A stretch of DNA of 64,000 nucleotides, taken from Brevundimonas basaltis (GTDB lineage Bacteria > Pseudomonadota > Alphaproteobacteria > Caulobacterales > Caulobacteraceae). The stretch lies in NCBI RefSeq assembly GCF_014202075.1, contig NZ_JACHFZ010000001.1, positions 248,001 through 312,000 of the forward strand, in the 5' to 3' direction. The stretch's first letter is position 1. Each line of letters opens with the position of its first letter. A program made the translations under genes and the position numbers. Below, in pieces: positions 53,366 through 62,772 of this stretch. Below the pieces are notes generated by a model that worked only from the letters and a program-made list of their open reading frames with translations, searched no databases and had not been told where the DNA came from.

Positions 53366-54832
53366 ATGGTCGCTGTTAAAGAAACCATCGACGCCGTCGC
53401 CGCCCTCGAAAAATACGAGCACGGCTTCACCAGCGACATCGACACGGAATACGCCCCGCGCGGGCTGAACGCCGACATCGTCCGCTTCATCTCGGAGAAG
53501 AAGGGCGAGCCGGAATGGATGCTGGAATGGCGTCTGGCCGCGTTCGAGCGCTGGCAGGCGATGGAGGAGCCGACCTGGGCCTCGGTGAAATACACGCCGG
53601 TCGACTATCAGGACCTGTTCTACTACGCCGCGCCGAAGAAGAAAGAGGGGCCCAAGAGCCTCGACGAGGTCGATCCGGATCTGCTGGCCGTCTACGCCAA
53701 GCTGGGCATCCCGCTGAAGGAGCAGGAAGTGCTGGCCGGGGTCGAGGGCGCGCCGCGCTATGCCGTGGACGCGGTGTTCGACAGCGTCAGCGTGGTCACC
53801 ACCTTCAAGAAGGAGCTGCAGAAGGTCGGAGTGATCTTCATGCCGATCTCCGAGGCGCTGCGCGAACATCCGGAGCTGGTGCGCCAGTATCTGGGGTCGG
53901 TGGTGCCGGTCTCGGACAACTATTTCGCGGCCCTGAACAGCGCGGTGTTTTCGGACGGATCGTTCGTCTACATCCCGCCGGGCGTGCGCTGCCCGATGGA
54001 GCTGTCGACCTATTTCCGCATCAATGCGAGCCAGACGGGGCAGTTCGAGCGGACGCTGATCATCGCCGACAAGGGCAGCTACTGCTCCTATCTGGAGGGC
54101 TGCACCGCCCCGATGCGCGACGAGAACCAGCTGCATGCGGCGGTGGTCGAACTGGTCGCGCTGGACGACGCCGAGATCAAATATTCGACGGTGCAGAACT
54201 GGTACCCCGGCGACGCAGAGGGCAAGGGCGGCATCTACAATTTCGTCACCAAGCGCGCCGACTGCCGCGGGGACCGGTCGAAGGTGTCGTGGACCCAGGT
54301 CGAGACCGGCTCGGCCGTCACCTGGAAGTATCCGTCCTGCCTGCTGAAGGGCGAGGAGAGCTCGGGCGAGTTCTATTCGATCGCCATCACCAATGGGCAT
54401 CAGCAGGCCGACACCGGCACAAAGATGGTCCACCTCGGCAAGAATTCGAAGAGCCGGATCATCGCCAAGGCGGTTTCGGCCGGGAAGTCGGACTCGACCT
54501 ATCGCGGCCTGGTGTCGGTGCATCCGAAGGCGACCGGGGTGCGCAACTTCACCCAGTGCGACAGCCTGCTGATCGGCAAGGAGTGCGGCTCGCACACCGT
54601 GCCCTATATCGAGGCCCGCAACGGCTCGGCCCAGCTGGAGCACGAGGCGACGACGACGCGCCTGTCCGACGACCAGCTGTTCTACGCCCAGCAGCGCGGC
54701 CTGTCGCAGGAGGAGGCGGTGGCCCTGCTGGTCAACGGCTTCGTCCGCGACGTGCTGCAGGAACTGCCGATGGAGTTCGCCGTCGAGGCGCAGAAGCTGG
54801 TGGCGATCTCGCTGGAAGGGAGCGTGGGATGA
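53366..54832 (+). CDS. sufB: Fe-S cluster scaffold protein SufB
   Basis: Core scaffold of the SufBC2D complex on which clusters are built. The 488-residue length is normal. Conserved features: [33 protein letters not shown], and the cluster-site Cys and Glu in [14 protein letters not shown] and [19 protein letters not shown]. Its partner gene sufC does not follow directly: about 580 bp with a GIY-YIG gene and repeats intervene. Confidence 0.97.
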   Translation: MVAVKETIDAVAALEKYEHGFTSDIDTEYAPRGLNADIVRFISEKKGEPEWMLEWRLAAFERWQAMEEPTWASVKYTPVDYQDLFYYAAPKKKEGPKSLDEVDPDLLAVYAKLGIPLKEQEVLAGVEGAPRYAVDAVFDSVSVVTTFKKELQKVGVIFMPISEALREHPELVRQYLGSVVPVSDNYFAALNSAVFSDGSFVYIPPGVRCPMELSTYFRINASQTGQFERTLIIADKGSYCSYLEGCTAPMRDENQLHAAVVELVALDDAEIKYSTVQNWYPGDAEGKGGIYNFVTKRADCRGDRSKVSWTQVETGSAVTWKYPSCLLKGEESSGEFYSIAITNGHQQADTGTKMVHLGKNSKSRIIAKAVSAGKSDSTYRGLVSVHPKATGVRNFTQCDSLLIGKECGSHTVPYIEARNGSAQLEHEATTTRLSDDQLFYAQQRGLSQEEAVALLVNGFVRDVLQELPMEFAVEAQKLVAISLEGSVG

Positions 54833-54847
54833 TCGTCACCCCCGCTT

Positions 54848-54880
54848 CGTCATCCTCGGGCTTGTCCCGAGGACCCATCG
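54848..54880 (+). repeat. Palindromic repeat, left flank of the GIY-YIG gene
   Basis: A 33-bp unit, CGTCATCCTCGGGCTTGTCC and 13 more bases, with an internal palindrome (CCTCGGGCTTGTCCCGAGG). It begins 15 bp after the sufB stop and is repeated at 55258 (direct) and 55356 (inverted). Confidence 0.8.
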
Positions 54881-54898
54881 CGATGCAAGCTCGGCCTT

Positions 54899-55234
54899 AT
54901 GGCGAGGGAGCGCGTTCTCATAGCCGTCTACATCATGACCAACGGACCGTACGGAACGTTGTACGTCGGGGTGACCAGCAACCTTTATCAGCGCGTCCGG
55001 CAACATCGGGACGGGACGTTCGGCGGCTTCACCAGGAAGCATCGGCTCACCCGGCTGGTCTGGTTCGAGACCTTCGAGTTCATGACCACCGCCATCAGGC
55101 GCGAGAAGGCCATCAAGCGGTATCGGCGCGACTGGAAGATCAATCTGATCGAAAGGGACAATCCTCACTGGCTGGACCTGTCGCTCGATTGGGACCGGCC
55201 GCCGGTCTGGAAACACGGACCGACAGACGAGTAG
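54899..55234 (+). CDS. GIY-YIG family nuclease
   Basis: A 111-residue small single-domain protein of the GIY-YIG endonuclease superfamily (YhbQ/UPF0213-like). The motif halves are AVYIMTNG and TLYVGVT. The conserved Arg lies in YQRVRQHRDG, followed by FTRKHRLTRLVWFETFE and a REKAIKRYRRDWKINLIE helix. It sits inside the suf operon between sufB and sufC, flanked on both sides by palindromic repeats. That position points to insertion of a mobile cassette. A role in Fe-S assembly is not expected. Confidence 0.9.
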   Translation: MARERVLIAVYIMTNGPYGTLYVGVTSNLYQRVRQHRDGTFGGFTRKHRLTRLVWFETFEFMTTAIRREKAIKRYRRDWKINLIERDNPHWLDLSLDWDRPPVWKHGPTDE

Positions 55235-55257
55235 CTTCCGCGCATCGGTCCACCCCC

Positions 55258-55290
55258 CGTCATCCTCGGGCTTGTCTCGGGGACCCATTG
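55258..55290 (+). repeat. Palindromic repeat, direct copy after the GIY-YIG gene
   Basis: A direct copy of the 54848 unit with about three differences, 23 bp after the GIY-YIG stop. Together with the inverted copy at 55356 it can form a hairpin with a ~65-bp loop. Confidence 0.8.
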
Positions 55291-55355
55291 CTCAGTCACG
55301 CGGCTCGTTCGGCACAGCCACCTCGCCCGATGATCGGTGGTTCGCGGACGCCGAC

Positions 55356-55389
55356 GGATGGGCCCTCGGGACAAGCCCGAGGGTGACGG
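55356..55389 (-). repeat. Palindromic repeat, inverted copy before sufC
   Basis: The inverted counterpart of the units at 54848 and 55258, with few mismatches. With the left copy it delimits a 542-bp segment (54848-55389) carrying the GIY-YIG gene, like terminal inverted repeats. It lies 25 bp upstream of the sufC GTG. Confidence 0.8.
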
Positions 55390-55414
55390 ATTTCAAGTTT
55401 CAAGGTTCAATCGC

Positions 55415-56164
55415 GTGCTGAAAATCAACAACCTCCACGTCTCCGTCGGCGACAAGCCGATCCTCAAGGGCCTGAGCCTCGATGTGCCGGCCGGCGAGGT
55501 GCACGCCGTCATGGGGCCGAACGGGGCCGGCAAGTCGACGCTGGGCTATGCCCTGTCGGGGCGGCCGGGCTATGAGGCGGCCGAGGGCGCCGTTGCCTGG
55601 AAGGGCGAGGACCTGCTGGCGCTGGAACCCGCCGAGCGGGCGGCGAAGGGCGTCTTTCTGTCGTTCCAGTATCCGATCGAGATCCCGGGCGTCCCGGCCC
55701 TGACCTTCGTACGCACGGCGCTGAACGCCCAGCGGCGGGCGCGGGGCGAGGAGGAGGTTTCGGCGCCGAATTTCCTGAAGCTCGTCAAGGCGGCATCCGA
55801 GAAGCTGCGCATGGATTTCGACATGCTGAAGCGGCCGCTCAACGTCGGCTTCTCGGGCGGCGAGAAGAAGCGGATGGAGATCCTGCAGATGGCCCTGCTG
55901 GAGCCGTCGCTGCTGATCCTCGACGAAACGGATTCGGGCCTGGACATCGACGCCCTGCGCATCGTCGCCGACGGGGTCAATGCCATGCGCAGCCCCGAGC
56001 GGGCCATGCTGGTGATCACCCACTATCAGCGTCTGCTGGACTACATCAAACCGGACCGGGTGCATGTGCTGGTCGCCGGGCGGATCGTCGCCTCGGGCGG
56101 GCCGGAGCTGGCGCACCAGCTGGAGGCGGACGGGTACGACCAGTATCTGCCGGCCGCCGCGTGA
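55415..56164 (+). CDS. sufC: Fe-S assembly ATPase SufC
   Basis: ATPase of the SufBCD complex. Start taken as GTG at 55415 (MLKINNLHVSVGD after Met conversion), giving 249 residues; upstream in-frame sequence is made of the repeat and is unlikely to be coding. Walker A is GPNGAGKST, the signature is FSGGEKKRMEI, and Walker B is LLILDETDSGLDIDAL. It is coupled to sufD by 4 bp. Confidence 0.96.
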   Translation: MLKINNLHVSVGDKPILKGLSLDVPAGEVHAVMGPNGAGKSTLGYALSGRPGYEAAEGAVAWKGEDLLALEPAERAAKGVFLSFQYPIEIPGVPALTFVRTALNAQRRARGEEEVSAPNFLKLVKAASEKLRMDFDMLKRPLNVGFSGGEKKRMEILQMALLEPSLLILDETDSGLDIDALRIVADGVNAMRSPERAMLVITHYQRLLDYIKPDRVHVLVAGRIVASGGPELAHQLEADGYDQYLPAAA

Positions 56165-57189
56165 GCGCGCTTCCGGTCATCGATCTGAAGGACGCGTCCA
56201 GCTTCCCGTCGCGACGGGTCGAGGCGTGGAAATACAGCGACCTGCGCAAATATCTGCGCGAGGCGCCCGCGCCGTCGCCGTCGGCGGCGATCCCGATGAC
56301 CGGGGGCGGGCCTTTCGAGGGGCTGGGCGGCGAGCCGATGGCCTTCGTCAACGGCCGGGCGGTCGGGGTGAACACCCTGATGGCCTGCGGGACGCAGACG
56401 GTGCGGCTGCGGCTTATCTCGAAGGCCGAGGCGACGGGGCACGCGACGACGGCGCGGATCTCGGCCCGGGCCGGGGCGAAGCTGCTGATCCTCGAAACCC
56501 ACGAGGGCGAGGGCTCGGCCTATGTGGCGCACAACCGGCTGGAGCTGGATGTGGCGCACGACGCCGAGGTGACGCGGATCGTGCTGGCCGACGAGCCGGA
56601 GGACGCCATCTCAATCTCGCAGGCCCGGGTGCGGGTCGCGCCGGGCGGCCGTTACCGCCAGACCGTCGTCACCACGGGGGCGAAGCTGCAGCGGCTGGAG
56701 ACCGAGGTGACGCATCTGGGGCAGGGCGCCGATGTGCGGATGGACGGCCTCTACGCCCTGACCGGCGCGCGGCAGGCGGACCTGACCAGCGTGGTCGATC
56801 ACACGGCGGCTGACGGCACGACCTCGCAACTGACCAAGGGGGTAGTGCGCGACGCCGGGCGCGGCGTCTTCCAGGGCAAGATCATTGTCGAACGCGGGGC
56901 CGACGGCACCGATGCGCGGATGGGGCATCACGCCCTGATCCTGTCCGAGCGCGGCGAGGTCGACGCCAAGCCGGAGCTGATCATCTACGCCGACGACGTG
57001 CAGTGCGCGCACGGCAATACGGTGGGCAATCTGGACCAGAACGCCCTGTTCTACATGCAGCAGCGCGGGCTGCCGCTGGACGAGGCGCGGGCCCTGTTGA
57101 CCGAAGCCTTCCTGATCGAGGTGGTCGACCGGATCGAGCATGAGGGCGCGAGAGAGGTGGTGCGGGAATGGCTGACGGCTCGCCTGTGA
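56161..57189 (+). CDS. sufD: Fe-S assembly protein SufD
   Basis: SufB-like partner in the SufBC2D complex, 342 residues. The start is GTG at 56161 within the sufC stop. The N-terminal motif SRRVEAWKYSDLRKYL and the C-terminal CAHGNTVGNLDQNALFYMQQRG, which contains the key His, are typical. The 3' end overlaps sufS by up to 22 bp. Confidence 0.95.
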   Translation: MSALPVIDLKDASSFPSRRVEAWKYSDLRKYLREAPAPSPSAAIPMTGGGPFEGLGGEPMAFVNGRAVGVNTLMACGTQTVRLRLISKAEATGHATTARISARAGAKLLILETHEGEGSAYVAHNRLELDVAHDAEVTRIVLADEPEDAISISQARVRVAPGGRYRQTVVTTGAKLQRLETEVTHLGQGADVRMDGLYALTGARQADLTSVVDHTAADGTTSQLTKGVVRDAGRGVFQGKIIVERGADGTDARMGHHALILSERGEVDAKPELIIYADDVQCAHGNTVGNLDQNALFYMQQRGLPLDEARALLTEAFLIEVVDRIEHEGAREVVREWLTARL

Positions 57190-58406
57190 CCCGCTTCGAT
57201 CCCTATGCGGCGCGGGCCCAGTTCCCGATCCTGTCCCGTCAGGTGAACGGCAGGCCGCTGGTCTATCTGGACTCGGCCGCCTCGGCGCAGAAGCCGCGGG
57301 CGGTGATCGACGCCATGGTGGGGTCGATGGAGGGCGGCTACGCCAACGTCCATCGCGGCCTGCACACCCTCGCCAATGAGACGACCGAGGCGTTCGAGGC
57401 GGCGCGGGAGAGCGTGGCGCGGTTCCTGAACGCGGAAGCGGCGTCGAACATCGTCTGGGCCAAGGGGGGCACCGAGGCGATCAACCTGGTGGCGGCGGGG
57501 ATCGGCCAGTCCATCGAGCCGGGCGACGAGATCATCGTCTCGGAGATGGAGCACCACTCCAACATTGTGCCCTGGCACCTGCTGCGCGAGCGGCACGGGG
57601 CGGTGCTGAAGTGGATTCCGGTTCTGGACGACGGCTCGGTGGACATGGCGGCCTACGCCGACCTGCTGGGGCCGAGGACGAAGGTCGTCGCGGTCACCCA
57701 TATGTCGAACGTGCTGGGGACCATCAATCCGGTGCGGAAGATCACGGAGATGGCCCGCGACGCCGGGGCGCGGGTGCTGATCGACGGCTGCCAGGGGGCG
57801 GTGCACGCGGCGCCGGATGTCCAGGCTATCGGTTGCGACTTCTACGTCTTCACCGGCCACAAGCTTTACGGGCCGTCGGGGATCGGCGCTCTGTACGGGA
57901 CGGCTGAGGCGCTGGGGGCCTTGCCGCCATACCAGGGCGGCGGCGAGATGATCGAGACGGTCGAACGCGACCGCGTGACCTACGCCAAACCGCCGCACCG
58001 GTTCGAGGCGGGGACGCCGCCGATCGTCGAGGCCATCGGGCTGGGCGCGGCGATCGAATGGCTGAGCCAGTTCGACAAGGCGGCGATCACCGCCCACGAA
58101 CAGGCGTTGTACAACCATGCCCGGGCGCGGTTGGACGGCGTCAACTGGTTGAAGGTGGTCGGCGAGGCGGAGGGGAAGGGGGCTATCCTGACCTTCACCG
58201 TCGACGGGGCCCACGCTCACGACATCGCCCAGGTGATGGACCGGTATGGCGTAGCGGTGCGCGCCGGGCTGCACTGCGCCGAGCCGCTGGCGAAACGCTT
58301 CGGCCTGACGTCGAGCGCCCGCGCCTCCTTCGCCCTATATAATACGACCGAGGACGCCGACGCCTTCGCCGACGCCCTGATCAAGGCCCGTGAGTTTTTT
58401 GCATGA
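57168..58406 (+). CDS. sufS: Cysteine desulfurase SufS
   Basis: A 412-residue PLP-dependent desulfurase (group II). PLP Lys is in FTGHKLYGPSG, active-site Cys in RAGLHCAEPL, and SDSAASAQKP-like text near the start (LDSAASAQKPRAV). The start is ATG at 57168; GTG at 57186 would give the tighter 4-bp overlap. No SufE gene is seen in the operon. It is coupled to sufT. Confidence 0.96.
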   Translation: MADGSPVTRFDPYAARAQFPILSRQVNGRPLVYLDSAASAQKPRAVIDAMVGSMEGGYANVHRGLHTLANETTEAFEAARESVARFLNAEAASNIVWAKGGTEAINLVAAGIGQSIEPGDEIIVSEMEHHSNIVPWHLLRERHGAVLKWIPVLDDGSVDMAAYADLLGPRTKVVAVTHMSNVLGTINPVRKITEMARDAGARVLIDGCQGAVHAAPDVQAIGCDFYVFTGHKLYGPSGIGALYGTAEALGALPPYQGGGEMIETVERDRVTYAKPPHRFEAGTPPIVEAIGLGAAIEWLSQFDKAAITAHEQALYNHARARLDGVNWLKVVGEAEGKGAILTFTVDGAHAHDIAQVMDRYGVAVRAGLHCAEPLAKRFGLTSSARASFALYNTTEDADAFADALIKAREFFA

Positions 58407-58798
58407 CCACCCCCGAGGGACAGTTCAACGACAGCCCGGCCTTCGCCGAGGCCTGGGACGCGCCGCAGAAGGGCGCGCTGGAGCAGGGCGAGATCGACCG
58501 GCTGACCGACGACATCATCGCCGCGCTGAAGTCGGTGTTCGATCCGGAAATCCCCGTCGACATCTACGAGCTGGGGCTGATCTACAAGGTCGACCTGTCG
58601 GACGACCGCGACGTGGCGATCGAGATGACCCTGACCGCGCCCGGCTGCCCGGTCGCGGGCGAGATGCCGGGCTGGGTCGAGGATGCGGTGAAGAAGGTCG
58701 ACGGGGTCCGGTCGGCCCGGGCCGAACTGGTGTTCGACCCGCCGTGGGATCCGTCGAAGATGAGCGACGAGGCCAAGCTGGCCCTGAACATGTTCTGA
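58403..58798 (+). CDS. sufT: Fe-S assembly factor SufT (MIP18/DUF59 family)
   Basis: A 131-residue auxiliary maturation factor for Fe-S proteins. The DUF59 core is LKSVFDPEIPVDIYELGLIY, with the conserved Cys in TLTAPGCPVAGEMP and the segment VFDPPWDPSKMSDEAK. The start overlaps sufS by 4 bp. The position between sufS and sufA is standard for alphaproteobacteria. Confidence 0.94.
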   Translation: MTTPEGQFNDSPAFAEAWDAPQKGALEQGEIDRLTDDIIAALKSVFDPEIPVDIYELGLIYKVDLSDDRDVAIEMTLTAPGCPVAGEMPGWVEDAVKKVDGVRSARAELVFDPPWDPSKMSDEAKLALNMF

Positions 58799-58805
58799 GG
58801 ACGAG

Positions 58806-59204
58806 ATGAGCGAGCTTCAGACCACGCCCCGCCAACGCCGTCCGCGCCCCGCCGTCGTCACCCTGACCGAGGCCGCGGCCGAACGCGTGCGCGCCCTGAC
58901 CGAGGCCGGCGGGCACAAGGGCTTGCGCGTCGGGGTCAAGAACGCGGGCTGCGCGGGGCAGGAATACACCTTCGCCCTGGCGGACGAGATCGGGCCTCTG
59001 GAGGAGGTGGTCACCGACAAGGGCGCGACGGTGGTCATCGATCCGAAGGCGATCCTGTTCCTGATCGGCTCGGAGATCGACTACGAAACCACGAAACTGG
59101 CGTCGAAATTCGTCTTCCGCAATCCGAACCAGACCGACGCCTGCGGCTGCGGCGAGAGCGTCACCATCGTGCCGGCGGCGGCGCGGGACGACAGTCAGGC
59201 CTGA
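58806..59204 (+). CDS. sufA: A-type Fe-S carrier SufA
   Basis: A 132-residue A-type carrier that passes clusters to client proteins. The HesB/IscA fold shows three conserved Cys: one in KNAGCAGQEY and two in TDACGCGESV. It is last gene of the operon, 7 bp after sufT, and overlaps the convergent plsC by 10 bp. Confidence 0.95.
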   Translation: MSELQTTPRQRRPRPAVVTLTEAAAERVRALTEAGGHKGLRVGVKNAGCAGQEYTFALADEIGPLEEVVTDKGATVVIDPKAILFLIGSEIDYETTKLASKFVFRNPNQTDACGCGESVTIVPAAARDDSQA

Positions 59205-59983
59205 GCGGCCGGGAGCTTCGCCGCCCTGGCCAACTCGTCCGGCGCCGGCACCTGGATCGCCGGAGTTACGGCGGCGCCGGTAGCCTCGGCGACCAGTTCC
59301 GCGGTCCTGCCTTCGACGGCGGCTTCGAGTCGGGCGAGAAACTGGTCCTTGGGCAGGCCGGTGGGGATGGGGTCGAGGAACTCCAGCGTGGCCAGGCCCG
59401 GACGTTTCCGGAACGCCTCCTGCGGCCAGAACAGGCCGAGGTTCGTCGCCACCGGCACGACCGGCATGTCGAAGTCGCGGTACATATGCCAGACGCCCGA
59501 GCGGTAGCGGAACTTCTCGCCGACCTTCGCCAGATTACCCTCCGGATAGATGAGGATCTTTCGCCCGTCGCGGTGGGCGTCGGCGGCCCGGCTCTTCAGG
59601 GCGTCGCGAGCGTCCCGCCCGCCGCAATTGTTGACCACGATAGCCCCCAGCTTGCGCAACACGGTGGCCATCAGCGGGAATTTCTCGAGATGGTCGCCGG
59701 TCACGAAGGCGAGGTCCTCGAAACGGTCGTAGACGGTGAAGCCGTCGCCCCAGCTCTGGTGTTTGGCGGCGATGATGAAGGCGCCGCTTGGCAGCCGATC
59801 TTCACCGCGGTAGCGGACGTGGATGCCGGCCAGCAGCCGCATGGCCTGGACCATGCGTTTGACATAGCGACGGATGATCCAGCCGGTGGCTGCGCGCCCG
59901 GGCGCGAGGGCCGCGATCACAGCGGCCAGGGTATAGCCGATCGACAGGACCCAGTAGGCGATGTTGAAGGCCAAGCTTCGCAT
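59195..59983 (-). CDS. plsC: 1-acyl-sn-glycerol-3-phosphate acyltransferase
   Basis: Acylates lysophosphatidate in phospholipid synthesis at the inner membrane. The 262-residue protein has an N-terminal membrane segment. The catalytic H-x4-D motif is in KHQSWGDG (Lys in place of the usual Asn before His). Later come IYPEGNLAKVGEKFRYRSG and MPVVPVATN. It is convergent with sufA. Several PlsC paralogues usually exist; this may not be the main one. Confidence 0.92.
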   Translation of the reverse strand: MRSLAFNIAYWVLSIGYTLAAVIAALAPGRAATGWIIRRYVKRMVQAMRLLAGIHVRYRGEDRLPSGAFIIAAKHQSWGDGFTVYDRFEDLAFVTGDHLEKFPLMATVLRKLGAIVVNNCGGRDARDALKSRAADAHRDGRKILIYPEGNLAKVGEKFRYRSGVWHMYRDFDMPVVPVATNLGLFWPQEAFRKRPGLATLEFLDPIPTGLPKDQFLARLEAAVEGRTAELVAEATGAAVTPAIQVPAPDELARAAKLPAAQA

Positions 59984-60014
59984 CGGACGACTATGCCGCG
60001 ACTCGGCGCGGGTT

Positions 60015-61070
60015 CTAGGCCGCGCTGTCGAGCCGGTCGGCGCTGGTGACGCGATTGCGGCCCGAGCGCTTGGAGGCGTAGAGGGCGGCGTCGGCGCGCC
60101 CCAGCAGGCTGGCGGCGGTCTCGCCGCCGCGCCAGTGGGCGAAACCGATCGAGACGGTCACCGCGCCGAGGTCGTCGTTGGTCGAGCGGCGGCGCAGCGT
60201 GCGAGAGCCGATCTCCTTGCGGACGCTCTCCAGCGCTATCTCGACCTCGGACAGGGACTCGTCCGGGAAGATCATGGCGAACTCCTCGCCGCCGTATCGG
60301 GCGGCGGTTCGCGGTGCATTGGCCGCCTTGCCGAGCACGCTGGCGACGTAGCGCAGCACCTGATCACCGGTCTGATGACCCCAGGTGTCGTTGAAGCGTT
60401 TGAAATGGTCGATGTCGACTACCGCCAGCGACAGTCGCGCGCCCTTGGTGAGGGCGGTCTCGCGGGCGCGGTCCAACTGTTCGTCGAAGGCCTTGCGGTT
60501 GGCGAGATTCGTCAGGGCGTCGGTCATCGAGTCGCGCCGCACCTGTTCGAGGTTGGCGCTGAGACGGGCGATCTCGCGCGTCGAGAGCTCCAGCTTCTTC
60601 TCGAGGGTCTCGTTGTCTTTCTGAATCTTGTGGGTGGCGGTCGTCAGGCCGGAAACGATGGCCCGAAGCTGGGGGGCGCCATCCGCAGACTCCAGACTGC
60701 CCGCGGCGCCTTCAAGGGTGCGGCCGTAGTCAGATTGGGCCTTGTGGGCCAGTGAGATGGCTTCCGTCACGCTGGACAGCTCGCGATCCAGCACCCGACC
60801 GGCGTCGCGGATCTCCTCGGTCAGGCGGCCGCGCGGCAAATATTCGGCAGCGAGAAGCTCGGCCGCGCCCTCGGTGAAGGGTTCTCCGGCGGCCAGCATG
60901 CGCTGGATCTCGCGGCCGAGCGCACCGTCGGGCTCGCCGATGCACCGAAGCCAAAGCTCGAAGTTGAGCGGGGTCGGCCAAACCGACGCGGCCTCCATCG
61001 CCTCGACGGCCCGACGCGCCATTGAATAGGCCTCGGGTCCCCGCAGCGTGGATTCGACCGCTTCAGTCAT
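60015..61070 (-). CDS. Diguanylate cyclase (GGDEF), DgcB-like
   Basis: Makes cyclic di-GMP. The 351-residue soluble protein has an N-terminal helical region with a coiled coil (about residues 140-185, TATHKIQKDNETLEKKLEL). The GGDEF domain (about 190-345) has active site RYGGEEFAMIF and metal-binding Asp in VVDIDHFKRFND. The position of the inhibitory RxxD site reads NAPR, so product inhibition is not expected. The coiled-coil form and a location near suf and rhlE recall Caulobacter DgcB; orthology is inferred. Confidence 0.92.
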   Translation of the reverse strand: MTEAVESTLRGPEAYSMARRAVEAMEAASVWPTPLNFELWLRCIGEPDGALGREIQRMLAAGEPFTEGAAELLAAEYLPRGRLTEEIRDAGRVLDRELSSVTEAISLAHKAQSDYGRTLEGAAGSLESADGAPQLRAIVSGLTTATHKIQKDNETLEKKLELSTREIARLSANLEQVRRDSMTDALTNLANRKAFDEQLDRARETALTKGARLSLAVVDIDHFKRFNDTWGHQTGDQVLRYVASVLGKAANAPRTAARYGGEEFAMIFPDESLSEVEIALESVRKEIGSRTLRRRSTNDDLGAVTVSIGFAHWRGGETAASLLGRADAALYASKRSGRNRVTSADRLDSAA

Positions 61071-61182
61071 CGACGTCCCTTGCCGGATCGCCTTGGTCGG
61101 CGACCTCTTGCCGTGACGCTAGCCCCGGCTTCCGTAACGTCGAGTTAAATCAACGGCTGACGAAAAGGAATTGCGGTCGCTG

Positions 61183-62772
61183 TCAGCCCTTCACGGACAC
61201 GGCGCGGCGCAGGAAGGCCGGCACTTCGGATTCGCCGAACGGACGGCCGTTGCTGCGCTGCGGTTCCGCGGCCGGGCGGGCGCCGCGGCGATCGGACTGG
61301 CGCAGATGCGCCTCTTGCGCCGGCCGTTCCTGTGCAACGGGATCCGCGGCGACGGCAGCCGGGGCTTCGACGGGCGCTGCGACGGCTTCGGCCGGCGCCT
61401 CGGTCCGCGCGGATCGGCCACCTCGACGACTACGGCTCCGGCGGACCGGGGTGGCGGGGACCTCGGCCTCGGGCGATTCTTCCGTGACGGTCGCGGCGGG
61501 TGTCTGGGCGACGGCTTCGACGTCCTCGGTCCTCGCCGCCGGGGCGCGGCGCGAGCGGGCCGGGCGTTCGCCGCGTTCGCGAGGCGCGGGCTCGGCGCGC
61601 TCCGACTTGTCCGGACGGCGACCGCCGCCGCCGCCGAGGTCGGCGCTGTCCAGCGTCAGCTCCTCGGGGGCCATCTTGATGAGCTTCAGGACCTTGTCGA
61701 GCGACCGGTCGTCGCCGGGGGTGACGATCATGAAGGTCTGGCCGGTCTTGCCCGCGCGGCCGGTGCGGCCGATGCGGTGGACGTAGTCGTCGGCGTGGTG
61801 CGAGACGTCGTAGTTGAAGACGTGGCTGACGTCGGGAATATCGAGCCCGCGGGCCGCGACGTCCGAAGCCACCAGCAGCTTGAGCTCGCCCGAGCGGAAG
61901 GCCGCAAGGGTCTTCATGCGCAGCGACTGGTCGAGGTCGCCGTGGATCGGCGCCGCGTCGAAGCCGTGCCGCTTCAGCGATTTGGCGACGACATCGACCT
62001 CGGATTTGCGATTGCAGAAGACGATGCCGTTGCTCACGTCATCACGGCCGATCAGGGCGCGCAGCGCAGCGCGCTTCATCTTTGGGTCGCTGGACGGGAT
62101 GCGGACGAGGTACTGGGTGATGGTCTCGGCCGTCATCGCCGGGCGCGAGGCCTCGATGCGGGTCGGGTCCTTGAGGAACTGGGTCGTCAGTCGGGTGATC
62201 TCGGGCGGCATGGTGGCCGAGAAGAACAGCGTCTGGCGCTTGGGCGGCGTCAGTTTGAAGATGCGCTCGATGTCGGGGATGAAGCCCATGTCGAGCATGC
62301 GATCCGCCTCGTCGACCACCATCAGTTCGACGCCGGTCAGCAGCATCTTGCCGCGCTCGAAAAGATCGAGCAGGCGGCCGGGCGTGGCGATCAGCACGTC
62401 GACGCCCTTGTTCAGCGCCGCCACCTGGTCGCCCATGGAGACGCCGCCGATCAGCAGCACCCAGCTCAGCTTGGTGCCCTTGGCGTATTTTTCGAAGCTG
62501 GAGGCGACCTGGTCGGCCAGCTCACGGGTCGGCGCCAGCACGAGGGCGCGCGGCATGCGGGCGCGGGCGCGACCCTTCGACAGGCGGTCGATCAGGGGGA
62601 GAGTGAAGGCGGCGGTCTTGCCGGTGCCGGTCTGGGCGATGCCGAGAACGTCGCGCCCCGCGAGGGCGACCGGAATGGCCTGGGCCTGAATGGGGGTGGC
62701 GGTGGTGTAGCCGGTATCGGCGACCGCCTGCAGGGTCGTGGGCGAGAGGCCCAGCTGGGAAAATTCGGTCAT
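61183..62772 (-). CDS. rhlE: DEAD-box RNA helicase, RhlE-type
   Basis: A 529-residue ATP-dependent RNA helicase. Motifs in order: Q motif GYTTATPIQAQAIP, motif I AQTGTGKT, Ib TPGRLLDL, DEAD in VVDEADRML, SAT in FFSATMPPE, motif V in ARGLDIPDVSHV and VI in HRIGRTGRAG. The C-terminal ~140 residues are basic and Ala-rich and ungapped by known domains. RhlE helicases assist ribosome assembly and can join the RNA degradosome. It is monocistronic with a roughly 240-bp upstream spacer. Confidence 0.93.
   Translation of the reverse strand: MTEFSQLGLSPTTLQAVADTGYTTATPIQAQAIPVALAGRDVLGIAQTGTGKTAAFTLPLIDRLSKGRARARMPRALVLAPTRELADQVASSFEKYAKGTKLSWVLLIGGVSMGDQVAALNKGVDVLIATPGRLLDLFERGKMLLTGVELMVVDEADRMLDMGFIPDIERIFKLTPPKRQTLFFSATMPPEITRLTTQFLKDPTRIEASRPAMTAETITQYLVRIPSSDPKMKRAALRALIGRDDVSNGIVFCNRKSEVDVVAKSLKRHGFDAAPIHGDLDQSLRMKTLAAFRSGELKLLVASDVAARGLDIPDVSHVFNYDVSHHADDYVHRIGRTGRAGKTGQTFMIVTPGDDRSLDKVLKLIKMAPEELTLDSADLGGGGGRRPDKSERAEPAPRERGERPARSRRAPAARTEDVEAVAQTPAATVTEESPEAEVPATPVRRSRSRRGGRSARTEAPAEAVAAPVEAPAAVAADPVAQERPAQEAHLRQSDRRGARPAAEPQRSNGRPFGESEVPAFLRRAVSVKG

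Noticed and set aside
61250-61264. Third copy of the TTGCTGCGCTGC motif
   Set aside because: It lies within the rhlE coding sequence, lacks the companion block 89 bp away and differs at its end.
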